A stretch of DNA of 64,000 nucleotides from Seminavis robusta (taxonomy: Eukaryota; Bacillariophyta; Bacillariophyceae; Naviculales; Naviculaceae). The notes under the pieces are model-generated. The model searched no databases. It worked only from the letters and a program-made list of their open reading frames with translations, and was not told the DNA's origin. The position numbers and the translations under genes are program-made. Below, one piece after another: positions 1 to 9,750 of this stretch. The stretch covers positions 1 through 64,000 of the forward strand of contig CAICTM010000284.1 of assembly GCA_903772945.1 (NCBI GenBank), read 5' to 3'. Numbering within the stretch: position 1 is the first letter of the stretch; each line of letters opens with the position of its first letter.

Positions 1-1
1 C

Positions 2-363
2 ATTGGCGTTGTCATCTTCTTCTCCACCTACTTTTACGTGTACGAGATTATTGATGCACTTGTTAGCTTCAGATGTAAGTATCATTCGGCCCGTTCATGG
101 TCTGCCATCTTCCTTTTTCATCTTCATTTTCCTCGCTCATCTTTCGCTGTTTTGCTCTTCTTCAAATAATAGTGCCCATCATGTCGGCTGCTTCCGCCAA
201 AGTTGCCGAGAGCTTTGGACCCGTACTCATGACCAACTACTACTTCTGGCCCGCCATCAACTGGATCAGCTTCAACTATGTTCCAGTACAACTACGGGTC
301 CTCGTAAACAATGTGGTGGGTGTTCTGTGGAATGCCTTTTTGTGCGCCAAGTTGGCGGGCTAA
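2..363 (+). CDS. Mpv17/PMP22-family membrane protein, 3' end
   Basis: The C-terminal part of an Mpv17/PMP22-like integral membrane protein, a family of inner mitochondrial or peroxisomal membrane proteins. Exon 2-74 encodes a hydrophobic stretch (IGVVIFFSTYFYVYEI). The donor GTAAGT is at 75-80 and the acceptor AG at 171-172. The second exon (173-363) reads in phase into the family signature: WPAINWISFNYVPVQLRVL, then VLWNAFL. The stop is TAA at 361-363. The gene begins before the window, so its length and targeting cannot be judged. It is convergent with the next gene. The family call is confident; the organelle is not. Confidence 0.85.
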
Positions 364-593
364 AAACGTACGTGCATGGGGGATGGAGCGCTGCTATGAA
401 TATACCGGTACCACGTCCATAGAGGATAGAGGACAAGCTAGCTAGAAAGTATTGGAAAGGAACTGTAACAGTACATAATAATACACGTAATAACATAACA
501 TTGCAAAATAATTTCCATGTGCCCATGCGGAACACTTGCTGTTATTGGACTTGTGGTACCACTGTACGCTTTTGGATTGCAACTACTGGATGG

Positions 594-1223
594 CTACTTA
601 TCGAGCTCCGAAACAATCTCAATGCGCCCCAGTGATTGGAGAATCTCATCAAAGGTTTCTCCTACAGCGTCTTTTAGGATGGGTGCATTCATGGCTGCAA
701 GGTGATTCTCAAATACTGCTTCCCACCCTTTCTCTCCGTCTAGATTCCCTTCTGAATCTACCCATATTCCCATGAGAGGCTCCAACGTGGCTCGACGCGC
801 ATCAGTCCATTGGTTCACGAACCATCTAGAAGATGGCTGGATCCGTTGGTACTGGTCTCCCCACACTAGATCCGCTTCGTTGGTTGTCAAGCAGTGGGCA
901 TCATAGGTATCATTGCGGCCGAACAAGAATGAGTGACAACATTTGGTGGCAATATTGAATACTTTGGTTTCTGGCGTCAACTTGTAGGCAAACAGTTGGT
1001 CTCGTCCCCTGACAATTGTGACACGGTTGTCCCATTTCATGTTGACAATGGGTTTCCCGCTGTTGCTGGTATCTTCGGGTGACGATGAACCTCTTCTTCT
1101 TCGATCCGCGAGAAACCCCACTCGATTGAAACAGGAATCACAGCAGCACTCGGTAGAAACTCTAGGCTTGCTGCTGGTGAATTGAATCGCCACCTTTCCG
1201 CATTGGCATGTTGCTGAAGCCAT
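594..1223 (-). CDS. GFA/CENP-V-type zinc protein (Mss4-like fold)
   Basis: About 209 residues with the cysteine layout of the GFA family (glutathione-dependent formaldehyde-activating enzyme-like, also called CENP-V). A CxC sits in the start region (MASATCQCGKVAIQF) and a CCCDSC cluster about 25 residues later. A later KCCHSF segment fits the rest of the zinc-binding beta fold. The ATG at 1223 was chosen because it places the CxC about six residues from the N-terminus, as in the family; an in-frame ATG at 1241 adds only six residues. Most members have no proven formaldehyde activity, so the substrate is unknown. It is single-exon and divergent from the propeller fragment at 1507. Confidence 0.75.
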   Translation of the reverse strand: MASATCQCGKVAIQFTSSKPRVSTECCCDSCFNRVGFLADRRRRGSSSPEDTSNSGKPIVNMKWDNRVTIVRGRDQLFAYKLTPETKVFNIATKCCHSFLFGRNDTYDAHCLTTNEADLVWGDQYQRIQPSSRWFVNQWTDARRATLEPLMGIWVDSEGNLDGEKGWEAVFENHLAAMNAPILKDAVGETFDEILQSLGRIEIVSELDK

Positions 1224-1506
1224 CGTCCATGTCCATCTCACTTGATAGTCGCTCGAGCTGATACCTGGTGGTAAGCTACCGTGCCACCAAAGCTCCTACC
1301 GACTACAACTGCACAGTACTAGCTAGAGCTAGCTCTAGCTAGTAGTGCTGGCGATGTGGCGATCTTGCAAGTCTGAAACAGCGAGTGAGCCAAAGTCGTA
1401 CGGTACCTCTAACTCTAACGAGACTACTGTACCGTTATCGTCATTCAAGCGTGGGCCTTGGATCTTTTGGATCTGGCCTTTTTGTTTTGTCCGGTAAAAC
1501 CCTGCA

Positions 1507-1974
1507 ATGCAGCAACGGTGTCGAGATTGCTTGCTGGAGGGTGGAGGCCTGCTCCTAGAAGGAGGATCAGATCCAGAAAGCTTTGATTGTTTTGGCATTG
1601 GTACCAGGGCTGTTGTGAACCCCTGGAAAGGCGGGGCTCTCATGATATATGAAGGTGTCGACAAAAGCTCAAAGCATAGTCTTGGTGCTGCCTATTGCTC
1701 GGATCCGAACGGTGGTGGAAAATGGGGGAAAATTAGTGACTTGAAGGGATGCAGCCAGGCAGGTGGCCCCGTTGCAGTACCTGGAAAAGGTTCCTTGGGA
1801 CCGTGGACCTCGCTCATCATTGGCACGCCCTACCTGATCTCTATGCCAGATGGATCGTTGAGGATGTATCATTGTGGCAAGGATTCCGATCATGGTCACT
1901 CAATAGGATTGCTGATATCAGAAAGCGGCGAAGTACATCCGGATGCATGGACGCCAGCCAAAGTTGCGAGATGA
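1507..1974 (+). CDS. Five-bladed beta-propeller glycosidase-like fragment (GH43/GH32 clan type)
   Basis: 155 residues with the repeated blade grammar of plant and algal GH43-like proteins: FGIGTRAVV, then MIYEGVD with HSLGAAYCSD, then GTPYLISMPDGSLRMYHCGK with SIGLLISESG. These are about two blades, whereas family members usually have five and more than 300 residues, so this is a fragment. No open frame joins it upstream: a stop lies just 5' of the ATG. It may be a truncated duplicate or a remnant gene. The catalytic acids cannot be placed. Confidence 0.55.
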   Translation: MQQRCRDCLLEGGGLLLEGGSDPESFDCFGIGTRAVVNPWKGGALMIYEGVDKSSKHSLGAAYCSDPNGGGKWGKISDLKGCSQAGGPVAVPGKGSLGPWTSLIIGTPYLISMPDGSLRMYHCGKDSDHGHSIGLLISESGEVHPDAWTPAKVAR

Positions 1975-2139
1975 CTGCTTCTGCCTGTCCCCCTTTTTAC
2001 CAGTAGTGTAGTCGTGAACTTACGACCCAGCTAGCTAGGCAGTTACAGGTATAGATTCACTCTCAGGCAGATTCCATGGCAACCAGCTGGGAACCATGTA
2101 CTTTTAGTCCACTTGAGAACGCCTGTGGGGTTGTCAAGA

Positions 2140-2409
2140 TCAGATGGATTCTTCAGCTCGTGATCTGACGCCTTCAAGCTTGACTATGCCAAGATCTTCA
2201 CCGTTTACCAGATTTTCTGATAGTGCTGCCACAATACGTATCCTCGTCTTCTCATCAACTGCTGTACCATACTCTTGGTACTCTACATGTACCAAATCTG
2301 GCGTTTGAGGCATTCCCGAACCAACCGCTTCTTCTTTTTCGCTGAAGGGCCAATCATAATGTGACGCAGGTTCCGGAAATATTGAGAAGCCAAATTGTGG
2401 GCTTCCCAC
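2140..2409 (-). CDS. Small acidic hypothetical protein
   Basis: An open frame of 89 codons starting 153 bp from the divergent cytochrome b5 gene. The composition is protein-like (acidic, with few rare residues: DLVHVEYQEYGT, then RIRIVAALSENLVNGEDLG). I recognise no family. It may be a real small gene, an exon of a longer one, or chance. Confidence 0.3.
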   Translation of the reverse strand: MGSPQFGFSIFPEPASHYDWPFSEKEEAVGSGMPQTPDLVHVEYQEYGTAVDEKTRIRIVAALSENLVNGEDLGIVKLEGVRSRAEESI

Positions 2410-2561
2410 TCATGGATCATCGATCATCCATCTCTCTGGCTCCTCCACATCTATCTTCCATCTTCCCATAATCTTTGGTCTTCGAAACCCCGGGCACACA
2501 ACCTCAAAGTTTTCAACTGTGGATTCTCAATCTCAGCCTGAAAAGCAGGAAAGAAAGGACG

Positions 2562-3899
2562 ATGGTGCACCAAAGCTATCTCCTATTGATGTGGCTTGCC
2601 TGCATCAGGCAATTCAGCCATGGTTTTGTTCCATCCAACAGCATTCGTCGTCATGCGGTGTCATTGGGACCAGGATCTCCAAGATCGGGCACGGCTGTGG
2701 CTGCCATCGCATTTGACAGCAACTGGCACAAGGGTACCGAAGACCGTTTTGAGAGGACTGCATCTAGGGATTCAACAGTCCAGGCTCCTTGCATTATCCA
2801 GGTTGATGGTGTGAGCTACAATCTTACTGCATGGGCTAAATCTCATCCAGGAGGAGACAAGATTCTTTCAAAATTTCATGGTAAAGATGCCACCAAGGCG
2901 TTCTTTGCAGCTGGACATTCTCAAAGAGCCATTGAGATGTTAAAGGATTTTGCCATTGGTACTCCCACCAATCCCCCATCAGCAGGGCCATCATCATTGC
3001 TGCAGGCAAAGAAAAGACCACGCTGGATAGCAAAATTGTTCACAAAGGAGGATCCAATTGGAGTGCACAAGTCCTTGGGAGTGTTTGTCCTTATGCATTT
3101 TATTTTTCGGTTCCGACAAATGTTCATTGGCGATCCATCTTGTGGCTTGGGAACACGGCTGGGTAAAGGACCAAGCATTTGGCCCGCATTGTGCCTGCTA
3201 CCTCATGCCATGTTGAGTCTTTCAAGCTTGATATTCCATACTGTGCCTCGTGAGAGGGTTGTTGGAATGCCCATGATATGGTCTGAATACCGGGTGCACA
3301 ATATTGCATTTGGGGTGAGATCTGTCATTACTGCTGCCTTGGCATGGGCCAGCTTCTATTTCAATCATTCGTCCACTTGGCGCCGTGTTGCCCTCATTGG
3401 GAGTGCTGCTGCAGTCATTGGAGCCCAAATCACTGCAGATCTTGGAACCAAGTACTTGAGAGTCAACAACAAGGAATCAACAACCGCCACCATGCCTTAC
3501 TGGGATGGCTGCTCCCTGAAGACACAGAAGCGGTTCAAGTCCTTTTATGCCTACTGTCAATTTATGGCTACAATGGCCTGCCTTGCTGTTGGTAACCCTG
3601 GATGGCCACTGAGTGTTCTTTTAGCCATCCAAATGGCTTCTTTGCTCATGACACTCGTTCGTAAAGGACTGCTGTCTGCTAGGGGATACCATATTGGTTA
3701 CACTGCAACACTGATCATGCCTTGGATTGTTGGAATCCGTAGCTTTGCTAAAGGGCCTGATTTTGCCTATGCAACTGTGGCTGCTTGGATTATCTATCAA
3801 CTTCGAAGGAGAGGCATCAACAAATACTTGCTTTGGAGTCCTGTAATTGCGGCGAGAATCATGTGGGGAGATGGCATGCTTCACTGGCAAGCCTACTGA
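2562..3899 (+). CDS. Cytochrome b5-domain multi-spanning membrane protein, probably plastid-targeted
   Basis: About 445 residues from the ATG at 2562. This ATG is preferred to one 87 bp upstream because it exposes a signal peptide (LLLMWLACIRQFSHGFVPS). The SHG/FVP junction resembles the diatom ASAF plastid-import motif. A cytochrome b5 fold follows at about residues 70-135, with the heme-ligand motif HPGGDK and a second histidine in FAAGHSQRA. The remaining 300 residues are mainly hydrophobic, with several predicted spans. No histidine boxes of a front-end desaturase are visible, so this is not an ordinary b5-desaturase fusion. A role as membrane electron carrier or redox partner is inference. 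Confidence 0.7.
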   Translation: MVHQSYLLLMWLACIRQFSHGFVPSNSIRRHAVSLGPGSPRSGTAVAAIAFDSNWHKGTEDRFERTASRDSTVQAPCIIQVDGVSYNLTAWAKSHPGGDKILSKFHGKDATKAFFAAGHSQRAIEMLKDFAIGTPTNPPSAGPSSLLQAKKRPRWIAKLFTKEDPIGVHKSLGVFVLMHFIFRFRQMFIGDPSCGLGTRLGKGPSIWPALCLLPHAMLSLSSLIFHTVPRERVVGMPMIWSEYRVHNIAFGVRSVITAALAWASFYFNHSSTWRRVALIGSAAAVIGAQITADLGTKYLRVNNKESTTATMPYWDGCSLKTQKRFKSFYAYCQFMATMACLAVGNPGWPLSVLLAIQMASLLMTLVRKGLLSARGYHIGYTATLIMPWIVGIRSFAKGPDFAYATVAAWIIYQLRRRGINKYLLWSPVIAARIMWGDGMLHWQAY

Positions 3900-4062
3900 G
3901 GATGAATGAACGCCACTCAATAGATATTTTTAAGCGGCTTTCGTTACTAGCTACCTGGTAGTAGAATGACTCTAAATTCAATAAAACAGCAATAGCTTTC
4001 AATCTATTCGTGGCCTTGTAGGCGAAAAGGGCTGGCTGGTTGTAGCGCTGGTGGCGTACAAA

Positions 4063-4942
4063 CTAAGGAGCTACCAATGCAGACGAAAGCAAGACTCCAT
4101 GAACAACTGCACCAACGAATGCAATCAAATTTGTCAGAGACGACATCCCATGCAACTTTCCGAAGCCAGCTCGTAGTTTCTTGTATTCGTCGGTTTCGAG
4201 CGCTGCTGGGTCATCCGAGTTTTCGAACTCATAGCGATCAAACATGACTTTGGTACTTTTGGGTTCCAGGATGAATTGGTTCAATAGGGTCATGACAAGG
4301 GATACCCCAAGAGCACGTGAAGAGGCTGCTGCAATGCCTGGGAGACGGCTAGCTGTGATCAACTATATAAAAAAGGAGAGATTAATGCCTAAACTCTGGC
4401 TGGCCATTTGTGATTGCCATATTCCCCGTCGAACATGAACGTACCTGTAGCACAATAGTCAGGGAGCTCAACGCAAAGTATTTGGGGAAGAGCTTGCTTT
4501 GTAACTTTCCAAAGGTTTGTCTAGGGAGTGCCTTGAACATGGTGAGGCCTGCTATGAACGTTGTGTAAAACACCGTGCCAAACCAAGTGCCAAAAGAAAG
4601 GACATGCACCGACGCCATAGCGGCAGCAGGAAGCTTGCCGAAGGGTGACGAGATACCCGTTAACATCAAGGCGGCCAATAGAACGGCCGACCTAACTAGC
4701 GGATTGTTGTGTAGACGAGGCTTTGTCCATGGCTCTGCTGGAGTTTCCGCAGCGGTAGCAGCCAAGGTAGTAGATCCGATGGCTTCGGGTCCCTTAGGGG
4801 TGACAACATGAAAACTGTGTTCGACCGAAAGTGATTTATGGGTCCTACCAACGCCCACCTGAAAGCTGCTCACGGACTCGAAGGCCGCGAGGATAAGGAT
4901 TGCGAGGGTTCCAACAGTGTGCAGACGCATGATAGAGACCAA
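4063..4942 (-). CDS. TMEM205/DUF4149-like membrane protein, two exons
   Basis: Exon 1 is 4942-4445 (166 codons, phase 0) and exon 2 is 4362-4063. The intron has donor GTACGT and acceptor TATATAG. The spliced product is about 265 residues. The N-terminus is a signal segment ending in SVSSFQVG, compatible with ASAF-type import. The family part is SFGTWFGTVFYTTFIAGLTMF in exon 1, followed in exon 2 by FDRYEFEN, KLRAGFGKLHGMSSLTNLIAF and a last hydrophobic span. This matches the usual TMEM205 order of four spans with the conserved FGxLHGxSSLxNL signature. Its start lies just inside the direct repeat described at 4955-5116. Confidence 0.8.
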
Positions 4943-4954
4943 GAGTTTTCTTAC

Positions 4955-5116
4955 TCTGAATTGCTTCTAGCCTTTTTGTGGTGCAAGTTGGCTTCATTTG
5001 CATGACTTCACGATGACATCTTGCAGATCCCCCTTCTCATCCTGTATCTTGGATCTTTTTTACTACATGTACTTTAAGCCCGTGCAGCTGCCTGGATGTA
5101 GACAGTCTTGGATCTT
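4955..5116. repeat. Direct repeat copy A (about 160 bp) upstream of TMEM205
   Basis: Shares a long block with 6784-6923 in the same orientation. It begins TCTGAATTGCTTCTA, contains GATGACATCTTGCAGATCCC and ends GCAGCTGCCTGGATGTAGAC plus GGATCTT. The copies differ by small indels and substitutions. Copy A occupies the presumed 5' flank of the TMEM205-like gene, and the trypsin-like locus lies between the copies. Confidence 0.8.
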
Positions 5117-5232
5117 AAAACATCTCACGGATACCCGGGACCCGGGACACTCCCGTGACTCAGGCTAACACCAGTGGACTCAGGTACCGTTACCGGTACC
5201 GGTACGACTGAGGTCAGGCAGGCTCGTTCGAT

Positions 5233-6714
5233 GTGTGTTTCGAATGTGCGTTTCGCCAGCGTCGAGTCGAGTCGATCCCCAGCACTCGGCCGCAGCGAAG
5301 ACAATCTAAAAGAAGGGAAAAAAGGTTGTCCACGATGATAAGAGGGGCGAAGCATTCTACCTCGGCTACTAGCTCGCACTCTTCTCGAACGGGGGCATCT
5401 CAATGCGTTGCTGAATGTATTGTGCATCGCAACAAGTCGGCCGTGGTTTGTGGTATTAAGAGCAAAGATATGTCGAAAGACTTGCACGTGTTGTTGTCAA
5501 GAAAGCCTTCGCCTTAAACGTTCCTTTGGATAGGGAAGACCAAAACTATCCAGAGACGAGGAATGTCCAAGCTGGACTCCTTCCGTGGTTAGGCGTCAAG
5601 GGTTTGGCGGCCAGGGTGGAGACGTCCAGTCAGCTGACAGAATCAACATCAACCTCGTCGGCGAAACGACCGATGGCGTGAATGCTATCTCATGGAAGTA
5701 TGGGATCGATATCAGCGTGGGGAAGGTCGAACGAAGAAGAACGAACGAAATTACCGACCCGGACCTCTCCTTTGAATTGGCCGCATGTGAGCCCAGGGTG
5801 GGACAGAAAATTGGCATGGTGGTATTTCGCAACTGCGCGTTCGACTTTAGCAACGACGACATGTGGACGGAGAACGATTGGGACAAGAACAAGTTCACCG
5901 AACACGATATTCGCCGGGTGTTTGGACCCGACAATGCTGCTTCTTTTTATACTGGTGAAATCATTCGCATCTCTGACGACCGTCGGGTGATCGAACACGA
6001 TATCAATACCTACAAGGGTTGCTCGGGTGCAATCATATTCCTTCTCGACAAAAAGCAACCAACGGGACTAGTGAACAGTCAAGATCATGGAAAAGCCATT
6101 GCGATCCATGCGGGGTGCGCAGTGAGTGAAAAAAAAGTTCTTAACGCAGCTGGAAAACATGTGGGACCAACGGATACCCAAAAAAGCAACATTGGCTTCA
6201 CCCTACGCCGCCTTCTGGCAAACACGGTGGCGCCTGGTGGAAGCGCCATGCCGGATGATACCGAAGAGGACAAAAAGCCTCCCGCCGCCGCATTAGGGAA
6301 AGCAAAGAAAGGAAAATTGAGAGGCACGGTGGAAGCCCCATGCAGGACGATTCCGAGGACGGTGAAGAGCCCGCCGCATCAGGGCAAAGCAAGAAAAGAG
6401 AAAAGAAGCGCCACTGTGCTTCCAGGGTCGAATGCGATAGCTCAGATAAATTTAGTCATGATAGGCGCAAAGCAAGACGGACTGAGAACAGGAGCAAGGA
6501 ATCAGACGAAGGGGAATTTTCAGATACAGGCCGTGAAACAACGCCGCGACAGCAGGAAAGAAAGGAGAGCGACAAACGCAAGAAGATGGGGAAGAAGAAG
6601 AAGACAAAGAAAAGCAAAAACGTAGCAGCTGAGGATCGGCTTCCTTCAGTAAACGAATGGGTCGACAAGTCGGTCGCTTCATTGATTGGGGTGCCAAGTT
6701 CAACAACACGGTGA
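5233..6714 (+). pseudogene. Trypsin-like serine peptidase relative, frame-disrupted, with basic C-terminal repeats
   Basis: An open frame from 5534 to 6625 holds the second half of a chymotrypsin-fold protein: DPDLSFELAACEPRVGQKIG, then HDINTYKGCSGAIIF (GxSG serine), then KAIAIHAGC and NIGFTLRR. The preceding frame (5233-5517) gives only a Lys/Arg/Ser-rich stretch, and no catalytic His or Asp is recognisable. There is no ATG in the serine-half frame before about 5817. The tail carries two related blocks, AMPDDTEEDKKPPAA and PMQDDSEDGEEPAA, in different frames. The original tail therefore probably shifts by one base near 6310-6340 and ends in the other frame at 6714. This is either a decayed gene or one with unrecognised introns. 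Confidence 0.5.
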
Positions 6715-6783
6715 ATCAAGATCGATATGGACACCAGTGAACCGACGAACTCTCCTGCCAACCCAACTGTAACCCTGAAGATA

Positions 6784-6923
6784 TCTGAATTGCTTCTACG
6801 AGCCTTTTTGTGTGTGCAAGTTGGCTCATGATGACATCTTGCAGATCCCCCTTCTCATTCCGTATCTTGGATCAACTACTTTCAACCCGTGCAGCTGCCT
6901 GGATGTAGACGGTCTTGGATCTT
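6784..6923. repeat. Direct repeat copy B
   Basis: The partner of 4955-5116, shorter by about 20 bp through internal indels. The two copies enclose about 1.67 kb holding the trypsin-like locus. Confidence 0.8.
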
Positions 6924-7441
6924 TCCTCTTGCCGTAGCAATGCTACTTTTTTTAGCCACAGAGTACCTACGGGTAGCTCAACGCTTGTATTGAGAACCTG
7001 TCAGATCAGCCAGCTACTAAGTTGAAAGCTGGACGACGAGCGCCCGCACTAGCTAGTGGACTCCATGCTTTTGTCGGACAGGTTTCTGGGAATTTCTAGG
7101 ACTGCCAATCACTAACAACTCCTGAACTGCGCTTGGAGCAGATGTGCCAGTGGTAACAGGCCGCAAAAGACTGCCGACAACTCACGCGACAAAGGGAGCT
7201 TGATCGCCAGCAAGTGAAGAGAGAAAGCAAGCACCAACGGACCCGCCGATACGGGTATCATCACCGCATTCTTCAATTTTCTGGCAACACAATCTTTCTG
7301 CGCTGCGACGACAACGATGCTCCTGCCGAGAGGACGTGAATCGAAAGAAGATCACCCAAATCATAGCAAGTGAATTGTTTGGCCTCTTTTGAGTTGTTCC
7401 TAGTGGGTTGGTGGGGCAGATTTCAGAGCGGGGTGGATTGT
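6924..7441. other. Spacer without recognised gene
   Basis: Short frames only. An 87-codon frame on the minus strand abuts the flavoprotein stop but has no coding-like features. Confidence 0.5.
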
Positions 7442-9418
7442 TCATTGTTGGCTTCCATCTCCTTCATTCTCATCTTCACCAACCAGCTTCATGATATGAG
7501 ATGCTGCCACAAAGCCTGTAGCGACGCAAGCAAGTGCATTGAAGCCTCCATTGAAACCATGCACGTCAATAGCAGACCCACAAAGGAACAGCCCCTTGAT
7601 GTTTTGACTCTGGCATTCAGCCATATTGATATCTTTCAAGCTTACTCCACCTGCCCATACATTGTCGTGTGGACGGATTCCTGTGATTGGCAGCGAACTG
7701 TCGACCAACAAACGTGCCAAAGCTTGTACATTGGCGGGAGGCAGGTCTTTCCATTTCAGCTTGTTTGTGGTAATTCCTGCTTGTCGGCACAAGTTGCCCC
7801 ATAGCCGCTTCGGCACCAACGGAAACTCAATACTTTTAAAGTCTCCCGTTTCCATGTCATAATCGTCATAATCAATCTCTCGATGCAACAAAGGGCAGGG
7901 CGCTTTGAGCACGCTAGCAACTGGATTGGCCGATTCTATCAATGCCGCCTCGACCTCTTCTACGCCACCAATGTCTGGGGCAAAGTGGATTTGAACGGTA
8001 CCTTGATTGCCTGCCGCAGCCATATCCTGGGCAATCAAAGTTGACAGTCTCCAAGCGGCAGGTCCAGCGATCTCCCCTTGTGACACCAAGAGGGGGCCCT
8101 CCCATTTGGGAAGACGATTGGGTCCTTTTGCGCTGTTGTTGTCAAGTCTGCATCTCAGCCTGGCTTTGGGCACAATGGCCTTGGCACATCCCTCTAGGAT
8201 ACCCCTCGTGGGGAACATGAAACTGAACATTCCGATAGATTCTTTTGTGGTGGCATGTCCAAGCCCTGTCGCCAGTTCCAGTGCGTTGATAGCAGCTGTA
8301 GAACGAGTGGTTTTGTCGATAGCGGGCAATTCCTCGGAGTCTTCTTCTTTGTCAGGAGAATATTCGTCTCTATCATCCGACAGCTCCCTACTGCTTGTCG
8401 AGCCCGCGGATGGTCCCTTTTTGGATTGCTTCAGTTGCTGTTTTTGAATCTTGGCTTCCTTTTTCCGTTTCTTGGCTAGTGTTCGTTGCTCCTGTTTGGA
8501 AAGACTTTCCATGTCGGCACTACCACCGCTGGCGTGTATGAGCGAGTCCATCTTTTTCTTTTTGGCGTCGCCTTTTCGTTTCTCTTCCAGCTTCATTTGG
8601 TCCTTGAGCGACATTGGTTCGTCCTCGATTTCCGCCAATAGGGAGTCGAGATCGATGGTCTTTTTCTTTGACGATGTGGCGGAAGTCGTGCTGCCCTTTC
8701 CAGTGGTGGCATAGATTGGAGTGTTGGGCACCTCTTGATAATCTCCTGCCAGCACGACAACATCCACCTCCAAGTTGGACCCTTGGTCACCTCTCGTAAT
8801 AGTGAATCCAGGTTTATTGTAGGATATAGAAGCGACCTTAACATTTGTCTCGACTTTCACCTGACACGTGTCCAAAGTGTCCATTAATTTCTGCCTCAGA
8901 TCACATTTTGGATGAACGTTCAGTGCTGTCTCGCCCACCAGAGTCGCTGTTCCAGTGGCATCGCCTGCTTCTTGTAACACGACCCCCTGTTCTTCTAGCC
9001 ATTCCTTGGCTTTGAGAGGAGTGCATTGCTTGGCCAAAATCCCCGCCAGCTCTCGTCCTCCACTTCCAAATCGTTCAATCAGCTGTCGATTATCCAGAGT
9101 CAAATCTGGTAGAATCGGTGCCGTAGCCACCAAACCCTCCAGGATCTGTGCATGTCCCGTCAAGAGCCACACTTGGGCTGGTTGGTGTTTCTGCTGTTGT
9201 TGATGTTGAGCAATGGTACAAGCCGACACAACCCCTGCCAAATCTCCACCCACCACTGCAATCACGGGGCGTTGTTCGGCGTAGAGCAATGATCTTGGTG
9301 CTCTGGCACTTTTACTACTTGTGGACAGAAATGAGTGGCAGCACTCAAACAGAGCCAACAACAGGATTATCCGAGGAAGCAGCATCTGCCTATACCTTTG
9401 TCTCATTGTTGCCATCAC
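7442..9418 (-). CDS. HI0933/BaiN-like FAD-dependent oxidoreductase
   Basis: 658 residues. The N-terminus is a signal-like segment (MLLPRIILLLALFECCHSFLST) whose CHS/FLS junction resembles ASAF import signals. A Rossmann entry follows (VIAVVGGDLAGVVSACTIA); its glycine pattern is less canonical than GxGxxG. The C-terminal FAD-closing signature is typical of HI0933-like flavoproteins: AGGVSLKDINMAECQSQ, then KGLFLCGSAIDVHGFNGGFN and a last helix. A Lys/Ser/Glu-rich low-complexity insertion at about residues 255-375 lengthens it relative to the family's usual 400 or so. Substrate unknown. It is single-exon and divergent from the methyltransferase at 9751. Confidence 0.8.
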   Translation of the reverse strand: MMATMRQRYRQMLLPRIILLLALFECCHSFLSTSSKSARAPRSLLYAEQRPVIAVVGGDLAGVVSACTIAQHQQQQKHQPAQVWLLTGHAQILEGLVATAPILPDLTLDNRQLIERFGSGGRELAGILAKQCTPLKAKEWLEEQGVVLQEAGDATGTATLVGETALNVHPKCDLRQKLMDTLDTCQVKVETNVKVASISYNKPGFTITRGDQGSNLEVDVVVLAGDYQEVPNTPIYATTGKGSTTSATSSKKKTIDLDSLLAEIEDEPMSLKDQMKLEEKRKGDAKKKKMDSLIHASGGSADMESLSKQEQRTLAKKRKKEAKIQKQQLKQSKKGPSAGSTSSRELSDDRDEYSPDKEEDSEELPAIDKTTRSTAAINALELATGLGHATTKESIGMFSFMFPTRGILEGCAKAIVPKARLRCRLDNNSAKGPNRLPKWEGPLLVSQGEIAGPAAWRLSTLIAQDMAAAGNQGTVQIHFAPDIGGVEEVEAALIESANPVASVLKAPCPLLHREIDYDDYDMETGDFKSIEFPLVPKRLWGNLCRQAGITTNKLKWKDLPPANVQALARLLVDSSLPITGIRPHDNVWAGGVSLKDINMAECQSQNIKGLFLCGSAIDVHGFNGGFNALACVATGFVAASHIMKLVGEDENEGDGSQQ

Positions 9419-9750
9419 GCATGTGATGTGATGAGGAACCAGATCGTTGCCTATCCTTGCTGTGGCCTCCGATTCGATGACTTGCTTGGACCTTGACCAC
9501 TCATTTGCCGAGCAGTTTGGTTTCTTCTTCCTGCTTCGACAAACCTGTTTTCATTCATGCGATTGAATCTTTTGATCAATTAATGCTCCAAGTACCGGTA
9601 CTGGTATGGCTGAGATGAGCTATAATGCTCCAAATCGATCGATTTACAAAAGATCCGCTCCTCCCAAACAAGATCCAAACGGCCAATGCGAGGATACTGT
9701 TACATACCCAAGCAAGACCCCTATTATGGTGAGCAAAGTGTGTGGAGAAG
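9419..9750. other. Shared divergent 5' region
   Basis: 332 bp between the start codons of the flavoprotein (minus) and the methyltransferase (plus), so it probably holds both promoters. A TACCGGTA palindrome lies at 9593-9600. No TATA box can be supported. Confidence 0.4.

Noticed and set aside
4955-6923. Direct repeats considered as LTRs of a small retrotransposon
   Set aside because: No TG..CA ends, no primer or polypurine sites and no retroviral-type proteins between them.
7182-7445. 87-codon minus frame overlapping the flavoprotein stop as ATGA
   Set aside because: Looks like bacterial-style coupling, but the locus is eukaryotic and the frame has no domain or coding character.
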